Source: an uncultured Eggerthella sp.
GTDB lineage: Bacteria; Actinomycetota; Coriobacteriia; Coriobacteriales; Eggerthellaceae
NCBI GenBank assembly: GCA_900556585.1
Contig: USPD01000010.1
Location: 1-40,092, forward strand
Direction: 5' to 3'
DNA: 40,092 bases
The position numbers and the translations under genes are program-made. Within the stretch, counting starts at the first letter, position 1; the number at the start of each line of letters is the position of its first letter. This document shows, one piece after another, positions 7,576 to 17,104 of the stretch. The notes under the pieces were generated by a model, which was not told the DNA's origin, ran no database searches, and worked only from the letters and a program-made list of their open reading frames with translations.

Positions 7576-8123
7576 GATGGGTCTCCTCGCCTCATGAATA
7601 ATCTATTGTCCTATTATCCCATAAATCAGCGCCTTTTCCGCCTTCCACATCTGATGGGAGACCAAAAGAAAGCCTTTGGGGGCTTACAGCTTGCGTCCCC
7701 TGATTGCCGCATTGAAAGCGGCATCTATGCCCATTGAATACCATCTACAACTACTCCACTTCATAAAAGCAAAATAGCAGCTGGAAAGTAATCATGGATC
7801 AGGCAGAACAGATACAGAAACCGCATTTTGTAATCACCTCACCTGATTGCAAAATGATTCGCCCCACCTCTTCATCTCTCAAAAACACCCCCCCCAAAGT
7901 GATATGGCGATGTATGAGTATCAGATGTCACCCTCCTTGGCTCATTAACACAGGCTGCTGAACGAGTAACCTCACGAACTCCGACGAAATCGTATCCCAA
8001 GAAACAAGAACCGCAGCCCCGCTTCAAACAGATAGCAACCCACATGGGGATATGTCTTTTTCGTGTGTTATACTCGAATCATATTGCGCTAAATATATCA
8101 GCACTGCCGAGAGGAGTGCAGCC
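7576..8123. other. Divergent intergenic region with a C8 tract
   Basis: This 548-base stretch separates two divergent surface-protein genes. A minus-strand ribosome-binding site for the LRR gene lies at its left end and the adhesin promoter at its right end. A 55-codon plus frame starts at 7794 (MDQAEQIQKPHFVITSPDCK…) and contains a run of eight C at 7888-7895. One extra C would give a more protein-like ending (…SDMAMYEYQMSPSLAH). It may be a remnant or a phase-variable small gene; it is not called as a gene. Confidence 0.35.
8066..8074 (+). promoter_or_regulatory. Extended -10 promoter of the large adhesin gene
   Basis: TATACT at 8069-8074 is preceded by TG at 8066-8067, an extended -10 element. 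It lies about 50 bases before the chosen ATG at 8124. No good -35 box is at 17 bp, which is common with extended -10 promoters. Confidence 0.4.
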
Positions 8124-11100
8124 ATGAAAATGCCTTCCTTGAAAATTGCAGTGGCACTTACATCGTTCCTATTTATCCTATCGCTTGTACCCGTCTCAGC
8201 GTTTGCCTCCGCATCGCCTGGCAGCGTGCAAAAGATCTCTGATCCCGATACATCGTCATCCTGGCAAAGCTTGTTCGACATATCGTCATCCGCAGATGCC
8301 GACAATTCCTACAGCACGGAGGAATCCGGACGTATCTGGATCGACAAATCGGTATACACCGACGAGTCGTCGGCTGCAGCTTCGGGTATACCTGAAACAT
8401 CGATGGAAGATCCCACTAACGACTTCCTCGTCGGCTTGTCAACAATATCCGCATCCTCGACCATTCAAAAGGAAACTCCATTCTCCCATGATGTCGTCTT
8501 CATCGTGAGTCTCAATTCAGCAATGGCTTCCCTGAACTACGACGGAAAACCTTACGCTGCCCACATTGCCGACGCCTTGAATGAATCCATCGGACGGCTC
8601 ATGGACGAAAACGCCAATTCAACAGGCACCCAACCGAAATCCCGCATCGCGGTGGTTGGCTACAGCGTTGATGTAACCGTTCTTATGCCACTTGATTCAT
8701 ACACTCCCGACGAGAACGGCAACTACGTGGTATTTTCTAACAACCTTGCTGAAGGCGGATCGGGTCTCCAGCCTGTCGCCACGCCCGCCATGCCTGGCAT
8801 CGAAACGAAAAGTGAAGTCGTTCGAGGTAGCGCCTATCTGCAACGGGCCATATCGGAAGCATCAAGCATTCTTCAGCAAGGCGCGAATACCGCATCCGCC
8901 GATCAACCCCGCAAACCGGAACTCGTCGTAATGGGCGCAGCAGTCCCGTTGATGGCAAACACGAATATTGCGAACCCTCCCGTCTACGTCAACGAAACTG
9001 CAGAGCAAGACGGATTCGTGGGATCCATGCCAGCAAACCACAATTCCATCGGGTTTGGGACCGATGCAGCCTTCGCTACGCTACTCACCATGCAACACGA
9101 ACAGCAAGCAATCGATAGCGCCTACACAGAAGCGAATGCAGATAGTGCGTCAGGCGGATCGCTTGATATGTGGACCGTTGGCCTCGACACAACGGGGATG
9201 GCGGCCTACGTTCTTCAAACCGCTTCCGAACAGGAATCCGCAAAGATAACGGACACGGTCGGAACCACCACCGTCGATTTGACGGACAACCTTAAACAAG
9301 CACGCACCTCGTATGCCCAAGCCGCGGCAGCAGGAAATCAATCGGTGGATCTCAGCCTTTACGGAACGGGTACCGGAGGCATCAAAAGCGAAACTGTCGC
9401 ATTTCCTCAGCCTATCAATGGACTTTTGTCCGCCGATAACGATTACGCCTTCGATGGAGCAAGCGATTACTATCTCGCAACGGATGCCGGCGCATTGAGC
9501 GGAGGGTTCAGCGCAGCGGTGGATCGCATTCTCGGCATCCAATACAACTCCCCTGTAAATGAAGGAGAAGGCACAGCCTCCGATTCTTCAGATCGCCTGA
9601 GAGTTCAAGACAACATCGGCAATCTCATGAACGTAAAAAGAATCCAGGGAATCCTCTACCAAGGCAATCTTCTCGATGGATCAAAGGCGGCGCAAGCCAT
9701 GTCAGCAAGCTTTGCGGACCCTTGGGACGTGGAATCATATCACGAGGTCGATTACATCATGAACTCGTTGAACACGCGCTACAACCTGGGATGGGACGCT
9801 TACAGCCTGCTGTACGATGCCTACAGCGATGGTCAATTCGCCTACCGTGGAGCGAACGACTACTCCAACTACGTTTCGTGGTTCGTCGACCCCTCCCACG
9901 CCATGGTGAAAACCGGAAGTGCTGGGTACACTTTCGCCTCCAACGAAGTTTTGGCGGCGGCGAAAACAGGTGATTGGGAAAACAATGCTACACCATCTGC
10001 TAAAGCGAGCATCGAAGCGGCTGTGGCAGCCGGTGCAAGCTCCGTATGCCAAACGTATTTCTACATCGGTAACATCGAGAGCCAATACACCGGAGACGAT
10101 GTCCCGCTCTATGATTTCGTGGTAATGGTTGAAACCAACTTAGAAACTGGTAACCAGCAGCTTCTGCTCACCATCCCCGCCGACAGCATCCCCGCGCGCA
10201 AAGCATACGTCACCGAGCACCTGGACGAAAGCGTGTCAATGACGCTCGACTCCGATGCCGAATCAACAGTTCCGCTACGTTTGGTCTACGAAGTCGGGCC
10301 GCGTGAAAGCGTTACACAGCTAACCAACCGCATCACATCGGGAGAAGAGGTGACCTCCGCCGAAATCGAGGAAGTACTCGGATCCTCCGCAACGAAGAAC
10401 GCTTCGGGACAATACCTTCTGTATACCAACGCATTCGAAGGAAACGGCACCTCCGCCGTCGCCGAAACAGTAATGTCCACTGTTGCCGCCTCAACGAACT
10501 CGTATTATTCGTTCACGCAAGATACTCCCCTTTACACCCTTGCGGCAGGAACTGATATTGCTGAGGGTCAAACCCCAGATGAAAACCAACTCGTCCCGTT
10601 GGAGTCCGCACCCGAGCCGGGACAGACGTACTACTTCCTCGACACCTACTACCAGGCCAACAATCTTGAATTCGGAACCGAAGTTCCCGCTGAAGCCGTT
10701 ACGTCCGTCGAGGCATACACGACGGCAAGCGACTCTTCATTCGATAGCGGAAGCTTCTTCCAATCCGCCAACGGACAATATTCCGTCAAAAAGGGAACGC
10801 CGAAATACATCGTTTCAGCCATGCTGCAAGACTACGCCAAAAACCCGAATGCCACAGCTTCAGCACCTTATGTCAAACAAATCAGCATAAGCGACTATTC
10901 AAGTCTCGGACGCCCGCTGCTTTCCGCCCGCCTCGGCAACAATGGCACGTTCGCCATCGCCCCGACGCAAAAGACGGGATCGCTCACCGTTAAAAAGCAT
11001 GTGGAAACACAAAGTGAGTATTTACCTCTGCTCCCCGCCGATTCCGATCATGCCTACAACTTTGAGGTAGCCTTCACTGATGCGGAGGGCAATGCCTTGT

Positions 11101-14100
11101 CCGGCACCATTCCGTTCTCCACGAACGAAGGCGCAAGCGAAATGATCACACTTAACAACGGCGTTGCAACGTTCAGTCTGAAAGATGGAGAATCTGCCAC
11201 CTTCGAAAGCCTGCCCGAAGGCACCCGCTATACCGTGAAGGAAGTAAATGACGGTGGTTTCGCCGCTTCGTATTCGATCACCGCAAACGGAAGCGAAACC
11301 GCCTCAAGCTCCTCAAACGAAACCGAAGAGCAATCCATCGTTGAAGGGGAATCCACCGTATTGTTCACTAACACCAAGCAGGGTGGGTCCCTTACGCTGA
11401 CCAAGCAGGTAGCCGGCAACGACGCCGACCCGTCGAAATCGTTTTCCTTCGAGGTAAAGCTCACCGATGAAAACGATAACCCTCTGCAAGGCCAATTCGC
11501 CTACGGGTTGTTCCAAGGACAAGCGCCCTCGAATTGGGATGCATGGTCGCTGGGAACCGCCACCGCGGATGAAAACGGGGTTCTATCCCTCGAAAACGAC
11601 AAGATTGCCCTCGCCAACGGGCAATCCATAGCCATCTGCGGACTCCCCGTGGGGTCGAAATACCAAGTGCAAGAAAGCGCAAACGACGGCTACTCAACAA
11701 GCGTAAGCAAAACATCCTCGGCCCAAGCACAAGGGGCAGACTCTGAGAGCTCGTCTGGAACCATAACTGAAAACGAGCAAATTGATTCACTGACGTTTCT
11801 GAACGAAAAGTGGGCGTACGGCTCGCTGACGCTGACGAAGCACGCCTACGGAGCAAGCGAGGGCGAGCAGTTCGGCTTCTCCATCACGTTGAAAGACGCT
11901 GAGGGCAATTCGCTTTCGGGATCATATCCGGTCTCCATAGACGGCACCGAAAGCACGCAGGTCGCACTCGACGAAAACGGATCGCTTCCTGTCAAACTCG
12001 CCGACGGTCAAACCGCGACAATTGAAGACATTCCCCAGGGAACCAGCTACCAGATTACCGAAACCAACATCAGCAGCGACTACCTCGTGCTGAACGACGG
12101 CGCCGAAGGCACCATCGGGAGCACCGCCGCCGCTGCGAACTTCACCAACATCAAGCAGTCGGGAGTGCTGGCAATCGTGAACATCATCGGGGGCAACTCC
12201 GGCGATAAAAACACGCCCTGTACCTACGAAATCATCATCGAGAACCTTTTCAGCCCCACCGACTCAGCAACGAAGTCGCTACCTGCAAAGAAATATGATT
12301 CCGCAGGAACCAGCGAAAACATTACCATCGAATTTAAGCGAGACAATGGCACGAGCACCGGCATCGCCACCATCGACGGAGTGAAAGGCAGCGAAGGTAT
12401 CCTCATTCCCAAGCTCTCCCCTTCCACCAAATTCACCGTCACCGAGACCAATGCCGGCAATCTTGAGGACGAAGGCTATACCGTATCCTCGGGCATCAAC
12501 GAAGCCTCCAAGCAAAACACGAGCACAGTGGAGGGGACTGTACAGGCCGATGCAGTCACCGCAGCGTGTTTCCTCAACGTGAAAAACGAATACGGCTCAC
12601 TGACCATCACCAAGAAGATCAGCGGCGATGCTGCTGAGGACGAAGCCAAAGCCGAAGCCGGCCGCACATTCTCGTTCGCGGTGAACGTGACTGACAGCAA
12701 AGGCGCGCCCCTTTCGGGCACATTCGATGCCGAAGACGGGACCGGCGCAAAAACCTCCATCCTCTTCGAGAACGGAACCGCATCGTTCAGCCTTGCCGCT
12801 TCCCCCGAAGCTAACGGCTCTACTCTGACGATAAACGGACTACCGGCAGGAGCCTCCTACAGCGTTTCCGAGCAAGACGAATCCGCCTCGGGATATTTGA
12901 CGTCTTCGACCGATACGCAAGGCACCATCGTCGGAAACAGCACGAGCGTAGCCACATTCACTAATACCAAATCCTATACCCCGCTCTCGATGCCCATCGG
13001 CGGGCTCGAAGTACTGAAGGGAAAGGCGGCCGCATCGGGAGATTTCGTCTTCCAGCTGTTCGAGGAAGACGGCACCACGCCCGTGCGCGATGCCGACGGC
13101 AACGCCATCGTCGCCGTCAACCGCTCCGCGGAAGCAGGCGTCCCTGTTAGCTTCTTGCTGAAAGGTTTGCAAATCACCCAGCCTGGCGAGCATCGCTACG
13201 TAGTTAAGGAAAGCATTCCCAGCGGAACCGAACCTCTTGAAGGTGTCACCTACGACACGACCGCCTTCACGGTAACCATTTCCGCGAAGGCAAGCGCAAC
13301 CGGCAAGCTCTCCCTTGACTCCCTCTCCTACAGTGTGGGGTCTGAGCCCGTTTTCGGAATCAACTTCGTCAACGAATACCGCTCGACCGGAGGGTCTTTC
13401 ACCTTGAAGGCACAAAAGGAGCTTTCTGATGCGACGCTTGCTGACGGCGAGTTCGCGTTTTACGCGCAAGAGATCGACCCGGTATCGGAGGTACCCCTCG
13501 GCGCGCCCATGGTCGCCCGCAACGCCGCCGACGGATCCATCGAGTTCCCATCGCTTCAGGCTTCCACCCCGCTGGGATCAAGCACAACCCGGGCTTTCCT
13601 GCTGAGCGAGAGCCTTCCACCTTCGGCGACCGCGGATAACAACTACACGGCCTCGGGGATATCGTATGACACCGCGCAATATCTTGTAGTTGTCACGGGA
13701 CAGAGCAAGAGCGGCTCCAATACGCTGGAATTCAGTTCGACGGTCTCGAAGCGGACCATCGATCCTTCCGGAGATTACGGTCCTTGGCAGAAGCTCGAAG
13801 GAACCGGTGGATTGGCGGAAGATACTACCCTACCCGTTTTCTCCAACACCCACATTTCTAAGCCCGCCTCAACCTCCTTCGATGGACACGTTCGCTACCT
13901 CGACGAGACAGGTTCCCGTCCGCTAGAAGACGGTATGTTCAAATTCTCCATCACCGCCGTGGGAGAAAACAGCGAATCCGCCCCGCTTCCATCGACGCTA
14001 CAGGTTGCAAACACCGCAGGAGCATTCTCCTTCGGCCCTATCAACATCCCTTATAGCGAGGACTTGATCGGACAAACCTTCACCTACGAAGTACGGCAGG

Positions 14101-14507
14101 TCATACCAGAAGGCGCACAATACAGCAGCGACGGAACAAGTGCAACGCTTAACGGGATGACCTACGACGCACGCGTCGAAACCGTCACGTTGACAATTGG
14201 TTCACGCACCGCCGAAGATGGCGCGCTGATACCGGAGGTAACCATATCCTATTCGAACCCCGACGGATCATCCGCCGAAGCCTTGGAGTTCTTCAACAGT
14301 TATCATGAAGGCTACGAGCCTAGCGGCCCGGCGATACCGTCAACCCCCAACAGCATCGAAAACGATACCAATGGCAAAACTCCTAACTTCCCCACCACAT
14401 TGAATCCGACCGACGATCCGCTCTCCTATGTCATCATCGGCATCGCAGCAATCCTGGTAGGCTCGTTTGCTCTAGCGGTATACGCACACAGCCGAAAACG
14501 TAAATAA
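8124..14507 (+). CDS. Giant pilin-like adhesin with degenerate vWFA and repeated SpaA/Cna-B domains
   Basis: The 2127-residue protein starts at an ATG with GAGGAG eight bases upstream; a longer upstream frame lacks a ribosome-binding site. A signal peptide (MKMPSLKIAVALTSFLFIL…AFA) is followed by a vWFA-like region (about 120-470). Its metal-site motif, normally DxSxS, reads SLNSA, so it is degenerate. From about residue 950 come Cna-B/SpaA-type domains starting GSLTVKKH, GSLTLTKQ, GSLTLTKH, GVLAIVNI and GSLTITKK, each ending in Y-x-V-x-E-type segments; in this family a Lys and Asn join by an isopeptide bond aided by that Glu. Two or three FctA-like pilin domains (GGLEVLKGKAAASGDFVFQL; TYDTTAFTV) follow from about 1625. 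The C-terminus is a hydrophobic helix with HSRKRK and no LPXTG. It is probably a long stalk projecting an N-terminal head. Confidence 0.88.
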   Translation: MKMPSLKIAVALTSFLFILSLVPVSAFASASPGSVQKISDPDTSSSWQSLFDISSSADADNSYSTEESGRIWIDKSVYTDESSAAASGIPETSMEDPTNDFLVGLSTISASSTIQKETPFSHDVVFIVSLNSAMASLNYDGKPYAAHIADALNESIGRLMDENANSTGTQPKSRIAVVGYSVDVTVLMPLDSYTPDENGNYVVFSNNLAEGGSGLQPVATPAMPGIETKSEVVRGSAYLQRAISEASSILQQGANTASADQPRKPELVVMGAAVPLMANTNIANPPVYVNETAEQDGFVGSMPANHNSIGFGTDAAFATLLTMQHEQQAIDSAYTEANADSASGGSLDMWTVGLDTTGMAAYVLQTASEQESAKITDTVGTTTVDLTDNLKQARTSYAQAAAAGNQSVDLSLYGTGTGGIKSETVAFPQPINGLLSADNDYAFDGASDYYLATDAGALSGGFSAAVDRILGIQYNSPVNEGEGTASDSSDRLRVQDNIGNLMNVKRIQGILYQGNLLDGSKAAQAMSASFADPWDVESYHEVDYIMNSLNTRYNLGWDAYSLLYDAYSDGQFAYRGANDYSNYVSWFVDPSHAMVKTGSAGYTFASNEVLAAAKTGDWENNATPSAKASIEAAVAAGASSVCQTYFYIGNIESQYTGDDVPLYDFVVMVETNLETGNQQLLLTIPADSIPARKAYVTEHLDESVSMTLDSDAESTVPLRLVYEVGPRESVTQLTNRITSGEEVTSAEIEEVLGSSATKNASGQYLLYTNAFEGNGTSAVAETVMSTVAASTNSYYSFTQDTPLYTLAAGTDIAEGQTPDENQLVPLESAPEPGQTYYFLDTYYQANNLEFGTEVPAEAVTSVEAYTTASDSSFDSGSFFQSANGQYSVKKGTPKYIVSAMLQDYAKNPNATASAPYVKQISISDYSSLGRPLLSARLGNNGTFAIAPTQKTGSLTVKKHVETQSEYLPLLPADSDHAYNFEVAFTDAEGNALSGTIPFSTNEGASEMITLNNGVATFSLKDGESATFESLPEGTRYTVKEVNDGGFAASYSITANGSETASSSSNETEEQSIVEGESTVLFTNTKQGGSLTLTKQVAGNDADPSKSFSFEVKLTDENDNPLQGQFAYGLFQGQAPSNWDAWSLGTATADENGVLSLENDKIALANGQSIAICGLPVGSKYQVQESANDGYSTSVSKTSSAQAQGADSESSSGTITENEQIDSLTFLNEKWAYGSLTLTKHAYGASEGEQFGFSITLKDAEGNSLSGSYPVSIDGTESTQVALDENGSLPVKLADGQTATIEDIPQGTSYQITETNISSDYLVLNDGAEGTIGSTAAAANFTNIKQSGVLAIVNIIGGNSGDKNTPCTYEIIIENLFSPTDSATKSLPAKKYDSAGTSENITIEFKRDNGTSTGIATIDGVKGSEGILIPKLSPSTKFTVTETNAGNLEDEGYTVSSGINEASKQNTSTVEGTVQADAVTAACFLNVKNEYGSLTITKKISGDAAEDEAKAEAGRTFSFAVNVTDSKGAPLSGTFDAEDGTGAKTSILFENGTASFSLAASPEANGSTLTINGLPAGASYSVSEQDESASGYLTSSTDTQGTIVGNSTSVATFTNTKSYTPLSMPIGGLEVLKGKAAASGDFVFQLFEEDGTTPVRDADGNAIVAVNRSAEAGVPVSFLLKGLQITQPGEHRYVVKESIPSGTEPLEGVTYDTTAFTVTISAKASATGKLSLDSLSYSVGSEPVFGINFVNEYRSTGGSFTLKAQKELSDATLADGEFAFYAQEIDPVSEVPLGAPMVARNAADGSIEFPSLQASTPLGSSTTRAFLLSESLPPSATADNNYTASGISYDTAQYLVVVTGQSKSGSNTLEFSSTVSKRTIDPSGDYGPWQKLEGTGGLAEDTTLPVFSNTHISKPASTSFDGHVRYLDETGSRPLEDGMFKFSITAVGENSESAPLPSTLQVANTAGAFSFGPINIPYSEDLIGQTFTYEVRQVIPEGAQYSSDGTSATLNGMTYDARVETVTLTIGSRTAEDGALIPEVTISYSNPDGSSAEALEFFNSYHEGYEPSGPAIPSTPNSIENDTNGKTPNFPTTLNPTDDPLSYVIIGIAAILVGSFALAVYAHSRKRK

Positions 14508-14539
14508 GGAACTTTTTAACGCCAAAGCAAATGCCAAAC

Positions 14540-14578
14540 GTGAGGATGCACCGAATCGTAAGATGGACGCATCCTCAC
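14540..14578. terminator. Hairpin after the adhesin gene
   Basis: GTGAGGATGC (14540-14549) and GCATCCTCAC (14569-14578) form a perfect 10-bp stem with a 19-base loop, 33 bases past the adhesin stop codon. No T-run follows, so it is either a weak terminator or a 3'-end stabilising structure. Confidence 0.4.
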
Positions 14579-14659
14579 CTGTCGCTTCCTATGATGCATT
14601 CCATTAATTGTTACTAAATAAGTAGTATTTTTCTGTTTTTCCCAAACCATCATTTAAGC

Positions 14660-15023
14660 CGTAAACGCATACCCTCTTATCGCGCAAAGTAACGAAGTTC
14701 TCTATGCAAGCAAAGTGAAGTTCGGCGGTTACGACACCCCCATGAAAACCATGCTCGAACGCGCTATTCCTATTCAGCAAGCGTTCATTAGGTTAGTGAA
14801 CGGGGAGACCCACCATGTACAGCGCGCCGTCATCCCCAAGCGGGCAACCATCGTAGGATACGGAGCTCTATCAGATCGCGGCGAAAACCAGGATATCAGC
14901 ACTCGCATGCCTCTGCCGAAACGGATTTTCATCGCCGCCTCCACACGGTACTGGGAAGGCCAAGGCAGAAAGAACGGCATCACGCACAAACAGATGGAGA
15001 CCATGGAAATAGAAAAAGAATGA
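14660..15023 (+). pseudogene. Unidentified open frame, probably a 3' gene remnant
   Basis: A plus frame is open from the stop near 14657 to TGA at 15021-15023, giving about 120 codons (…QSNEVLYASKVKFGGYDTPM…HVQRAVIPKRATIVGYGALS…). Codon usage and composition look genuinely coding, but the only start candidates are a GTG at 14715 and ATGs at 14742 and 14751, without a convincing ribosome-binding site, and the reading begins mid-sequence. The protein is soluble and basic; no family is recognised. Given the deleted permease just downstream, it is most likely the tail of a gene whose 5' part was lost. If functional, translation would have to use the GTG. Confidence 0.4.
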
Positions 15024-15097
15024 AATGCACAAATATTCTAATTGAGATTCTGAACAATCAAGAATTTGCAAGGAGTTGAGCGGAGTAAATAGTTCGG

Positions 15098-15316
15098 TTG
15101 TTTTCATTAAGCAATTGCAGGGTACACAGGCAGGACGTCATAGGTGCACTACTCGGAACAGTCACACCGTTCTGTGCATGCAGCTCCATCCCTTCGCTCA
15201 CCATGCTCTCGCGAGTGGTAAAGCCAAAACTCTTGGGAACATTCGTGGGAGTAGGCCTTATTGGCATGATAGTAAGTGGATACCTATTCAACGCACTCCA
15301 GCCTCTATTCTCATAA
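15098..15316 (+). pseudogene. Permease remnant (ArsP/YraQ, DUF318 family) with internal deletion
   Basis: The frame reads VIGALLGTVTPFCACSSIP and continues directly into SLTMLSRVVKPKLLGTFVG plus a final membrane helix ending GYLFNALQPLFS. The first part matches the conserved first cysteine-bearing helix (TPFCxCSSIP) of predicted permeases of this family, the second the last helix. The roughly 250 residues normally between them are missing, so this is an in-frame internal deletion in a gene that also lost its start. Members move organoarsenicals or related substrates and commonly sit beside a small thioredoxin-like protein, as found immediately downstream. It cannot function as a transporter. 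Confidence 0.65.
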
Positions 15317-15424
15317 CAGATTCCCGTACATCGTTACGAATAATTCCTGAAAAGGATCAGTTCACAATCTTGTTATTAAAACCAAGCTGCTAAAAACAGC
15401 TAGAAGCAAAGAGAAAGGAATAAA

Positions 15425-15667
15425 CTGTCTATTTTTGGAAATGTTTTTACAAAGAAAAATAAAAAAGATAATGATAATTGTTGTGACCTACATACCATAG
15501 AAGAAACGGCTTGTACCTGCAGAGATACCCACAGGCCTACTTCTCATGCAGACAACAGCAGTATCGTCATCAAGATTATGGGCACAGGTTGTAAAAAATG
15601 CCACCAACTACACGAAAACGCTCTTAAAGCGGCAAAGCACTCAGATAAAACCGTCAAAATTGAATAA
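15425..15667 (+). pseudogene. Truncated thioredoxin-like redox-active disulfide protein
   Basis: The product of about 80 residues ends with VIKIMGTGCKKCHQLHENAL followed by a short helix and KTVKIE. GTGCKKC with the following helix is the active site of the small thioredoxin-like proteins (about 75-80 residues from the CxxC strand onward) that accompany ArsP-type permeases. The family's later half, including the conserved cis-Pro strand, is missing: the frame stops about 26 residues after the CxxC. The N-terminal part (NCCDLHTIEETACTC) is an unusual Cys-rich extension. The start proposed is CTG at 15425, preceded by GAAAGGAA, because no ATG fits; a non-functional start is equally possible. 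Together with the deleted permease this is a decayed metal or metalloid operon. Confidence 0.55.
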
Positions 15668-15763
15668 ACCGCACAATAACAAGTCCGCATCTCCACGATT
15701 CACCAAAACCATGAACGCGCGATCAGTAATTCTTTTCGACACTCTATGTTAAGTAACAAGCAA

Positions 15764-15799
15764 TAAGGGCTGCCTCGCAATACGCGATAGCAGCCCTTA
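15764..15799. terminator. metY: Terminator of metY
   Basis: TAAGGGCTGC (15764-15773) pairs perfectly with GCAGCCCTTA (15790-15799). On the minus strand the stem lies just after the metY stop codon and is followed by TTGCTTGTTAC, a moderate T-rich tail. On the plus strand A/T-rich sequence also follows, so it may work both ways. Confidence 0.7.
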
Positions 15800-15823
15800 A
15801 ACATTTTGATATTTAGTTAGGTT

Positions 15824-17104
15824 CTACACCGCAGCAAGAGCCTGCTCAATGTCAGCAATCAGATCTTCCGTTGCTTCAATACCACAGGAAAGACGAATCA
15901 AATCCGGACTAATACCAGCAGCCGCAAGTTCTTCATCATTCATCTGGCGATGTGTTGCGTTTGCAGGATGCAGTACGCATGTACGTGCGTCAGCAACATG
16001 TGTTGCAATTTGTGCAAGCTTCAAATTCTTCATAAAGGTTTCCGCACCAGCACGACCACCAGCAACACCAAAACTTACAACGCCACAACCACCATTAGGT
16101 AAGTATTTCTGAGCCAACTCATAGTATTCATCTCCCGGCAAACCGCTATAGCGAACCCAAGAAACCTTTGGATGCGCCTGCAAGAATTCAGCAACCACCT
16201 GACCATTCTTAACATGCTGGGCCATACGCACATGCAAGCTTTCAAGACCCATGTTTAGTAAAAATGCATTTTGAGGAGACTGGATTGAACCAAAGTCACG
16301 CATCAGCTGAGCCGTTGCTTTTGTAATGAAGGCACCTTCCAAACCGAAACGTTCGGTATAAACCACACCATGATAACTTTCATCAGGAGTGGTTAATCCA
16401 GGGAATTTATCAGCATATTTATTCCAGTCAAACTTGCCAGAATCAACAATACAACCGCCTACACCACAACCATGGCCATCCATGTATTTAGTAGTGGAAT
16501 GCGTAACAATATCTGCTCCCCATTCAATTGGACGGCAGTTTACAGGCGTTGGGAAGGTGTTGTCTACAATCAGTGGAACGCCATGGTTATGCGCAGCCTT
16601 CGCAAAACGTTCAATATCCAAAACAGAAAGAGCAGGGTTAGCGATAGTTTCCCCAAATACTGCTTTAGTATTAGGCTTAAATGCCGCTTCAAGTTCCTCA
16701 TCAGAGCAATCAGGTGTTACAAAGGTGCATTCCAAACCCATACGTGCCATGGTATGTGCAAACAGGTTATACGTACCGCCATAAATAGCTGAAGAACATA
16801 CAACATGGTCCCCATTGCCGGCAATATTAAACACCGCAAAGAAATTTGCTGCTTGCCCTGAAGAGGTAAGCATTGCGGCAGTACCACCTTCGAGTTCGCA
16901 AATTTTATTTGCAACGTAATCATTCGTTGGGTTTTGGAGACGAGTATAAAAGTAACCTGATTCTTCCAAGTCAAACAGCTTACCCATATGTTCACTGGTA
17001 TCATATTTCCAGGTAGTGCTTTGATAAATTGGCACCTGCCTTGGCTCCCCATCCCCAGGATGGTAACCGCCCTGAACACAAATGGTGCTGATTGACTGAG
17101 TCAT
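15824..17104 (-). CDS. metY: O-acetylhomoserine aminocarboxypropyltransferase (sulfhydrylase)
   Basis: This PLP enzyme makes homocysteine (plus acetate) from O-acetylhomoserine and sulfide, the step before methionine synthase. The 426-residue length and sequence fit the Cys/Met-metabolism PLP family, and the MetY branch in particular (QVPIYQSTTWKYDTSEHMG, then YTRLQNPTNDYVANKICELE). The PLP lysine is K206 in VTHSTTKYMDGHG, the PLP-ring aspartate D181 in LIVDNTF, and phosphate-binding residues lie in SSGQAAN. The ATG is preceded by AAAGGAG on its strand. It is divergent from metA across 345 bases. MetA's predicted acetyl-CoA specificity agrees with MetY using the acetylated substrate. It is cytosolic. 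MetY rather than MetB is supported by overall sequence and the absence of MetB-type motifs. Confidence 0.92.
   Translation of the reverse strand: MTQSISTICVQGGYHPGDGEPRQVPIYQSTTWKYDTSEHMGKLFDLEESGYFYTRLQNPTNDYVANKICELEGGTAAMLTSSGQAANFFAVFNIAGNGDHVVCSSAIYGGTYNLFAHTMARMGLECTFVTPDCSDEELEAAFKPNTKAVFGETIANPALSVLDIERFAKAAHNHGVPLIVDNTFPTPVNCRPIEWGADIVTHSTTKYMDGHGCGVGGCIVDSGKFDWNKYADKFPGLTTPDESYHGVVYTERFGLEGAFITKATAQLMRDFGSIQSPQNAFLLNMGLESLHVRMAQHVKNGQVVAEFLQAHPKVSWVRYSGLPGDEYYELAQKYLPNGGCGVVSFGVAGGRAGAETFMKNLKLAQIATHVADARTCVLHPANATHRQMNDEELAAAGISPDLIRLSCGIEATEDLIADIEQALAAV

Noticed and set aside
12840..13469. 209-codon minus-strand frame inside the giant adhesin
   Set aside because: It opposes well-defined pilin domains; open antisense frames are expected with this codon usage.
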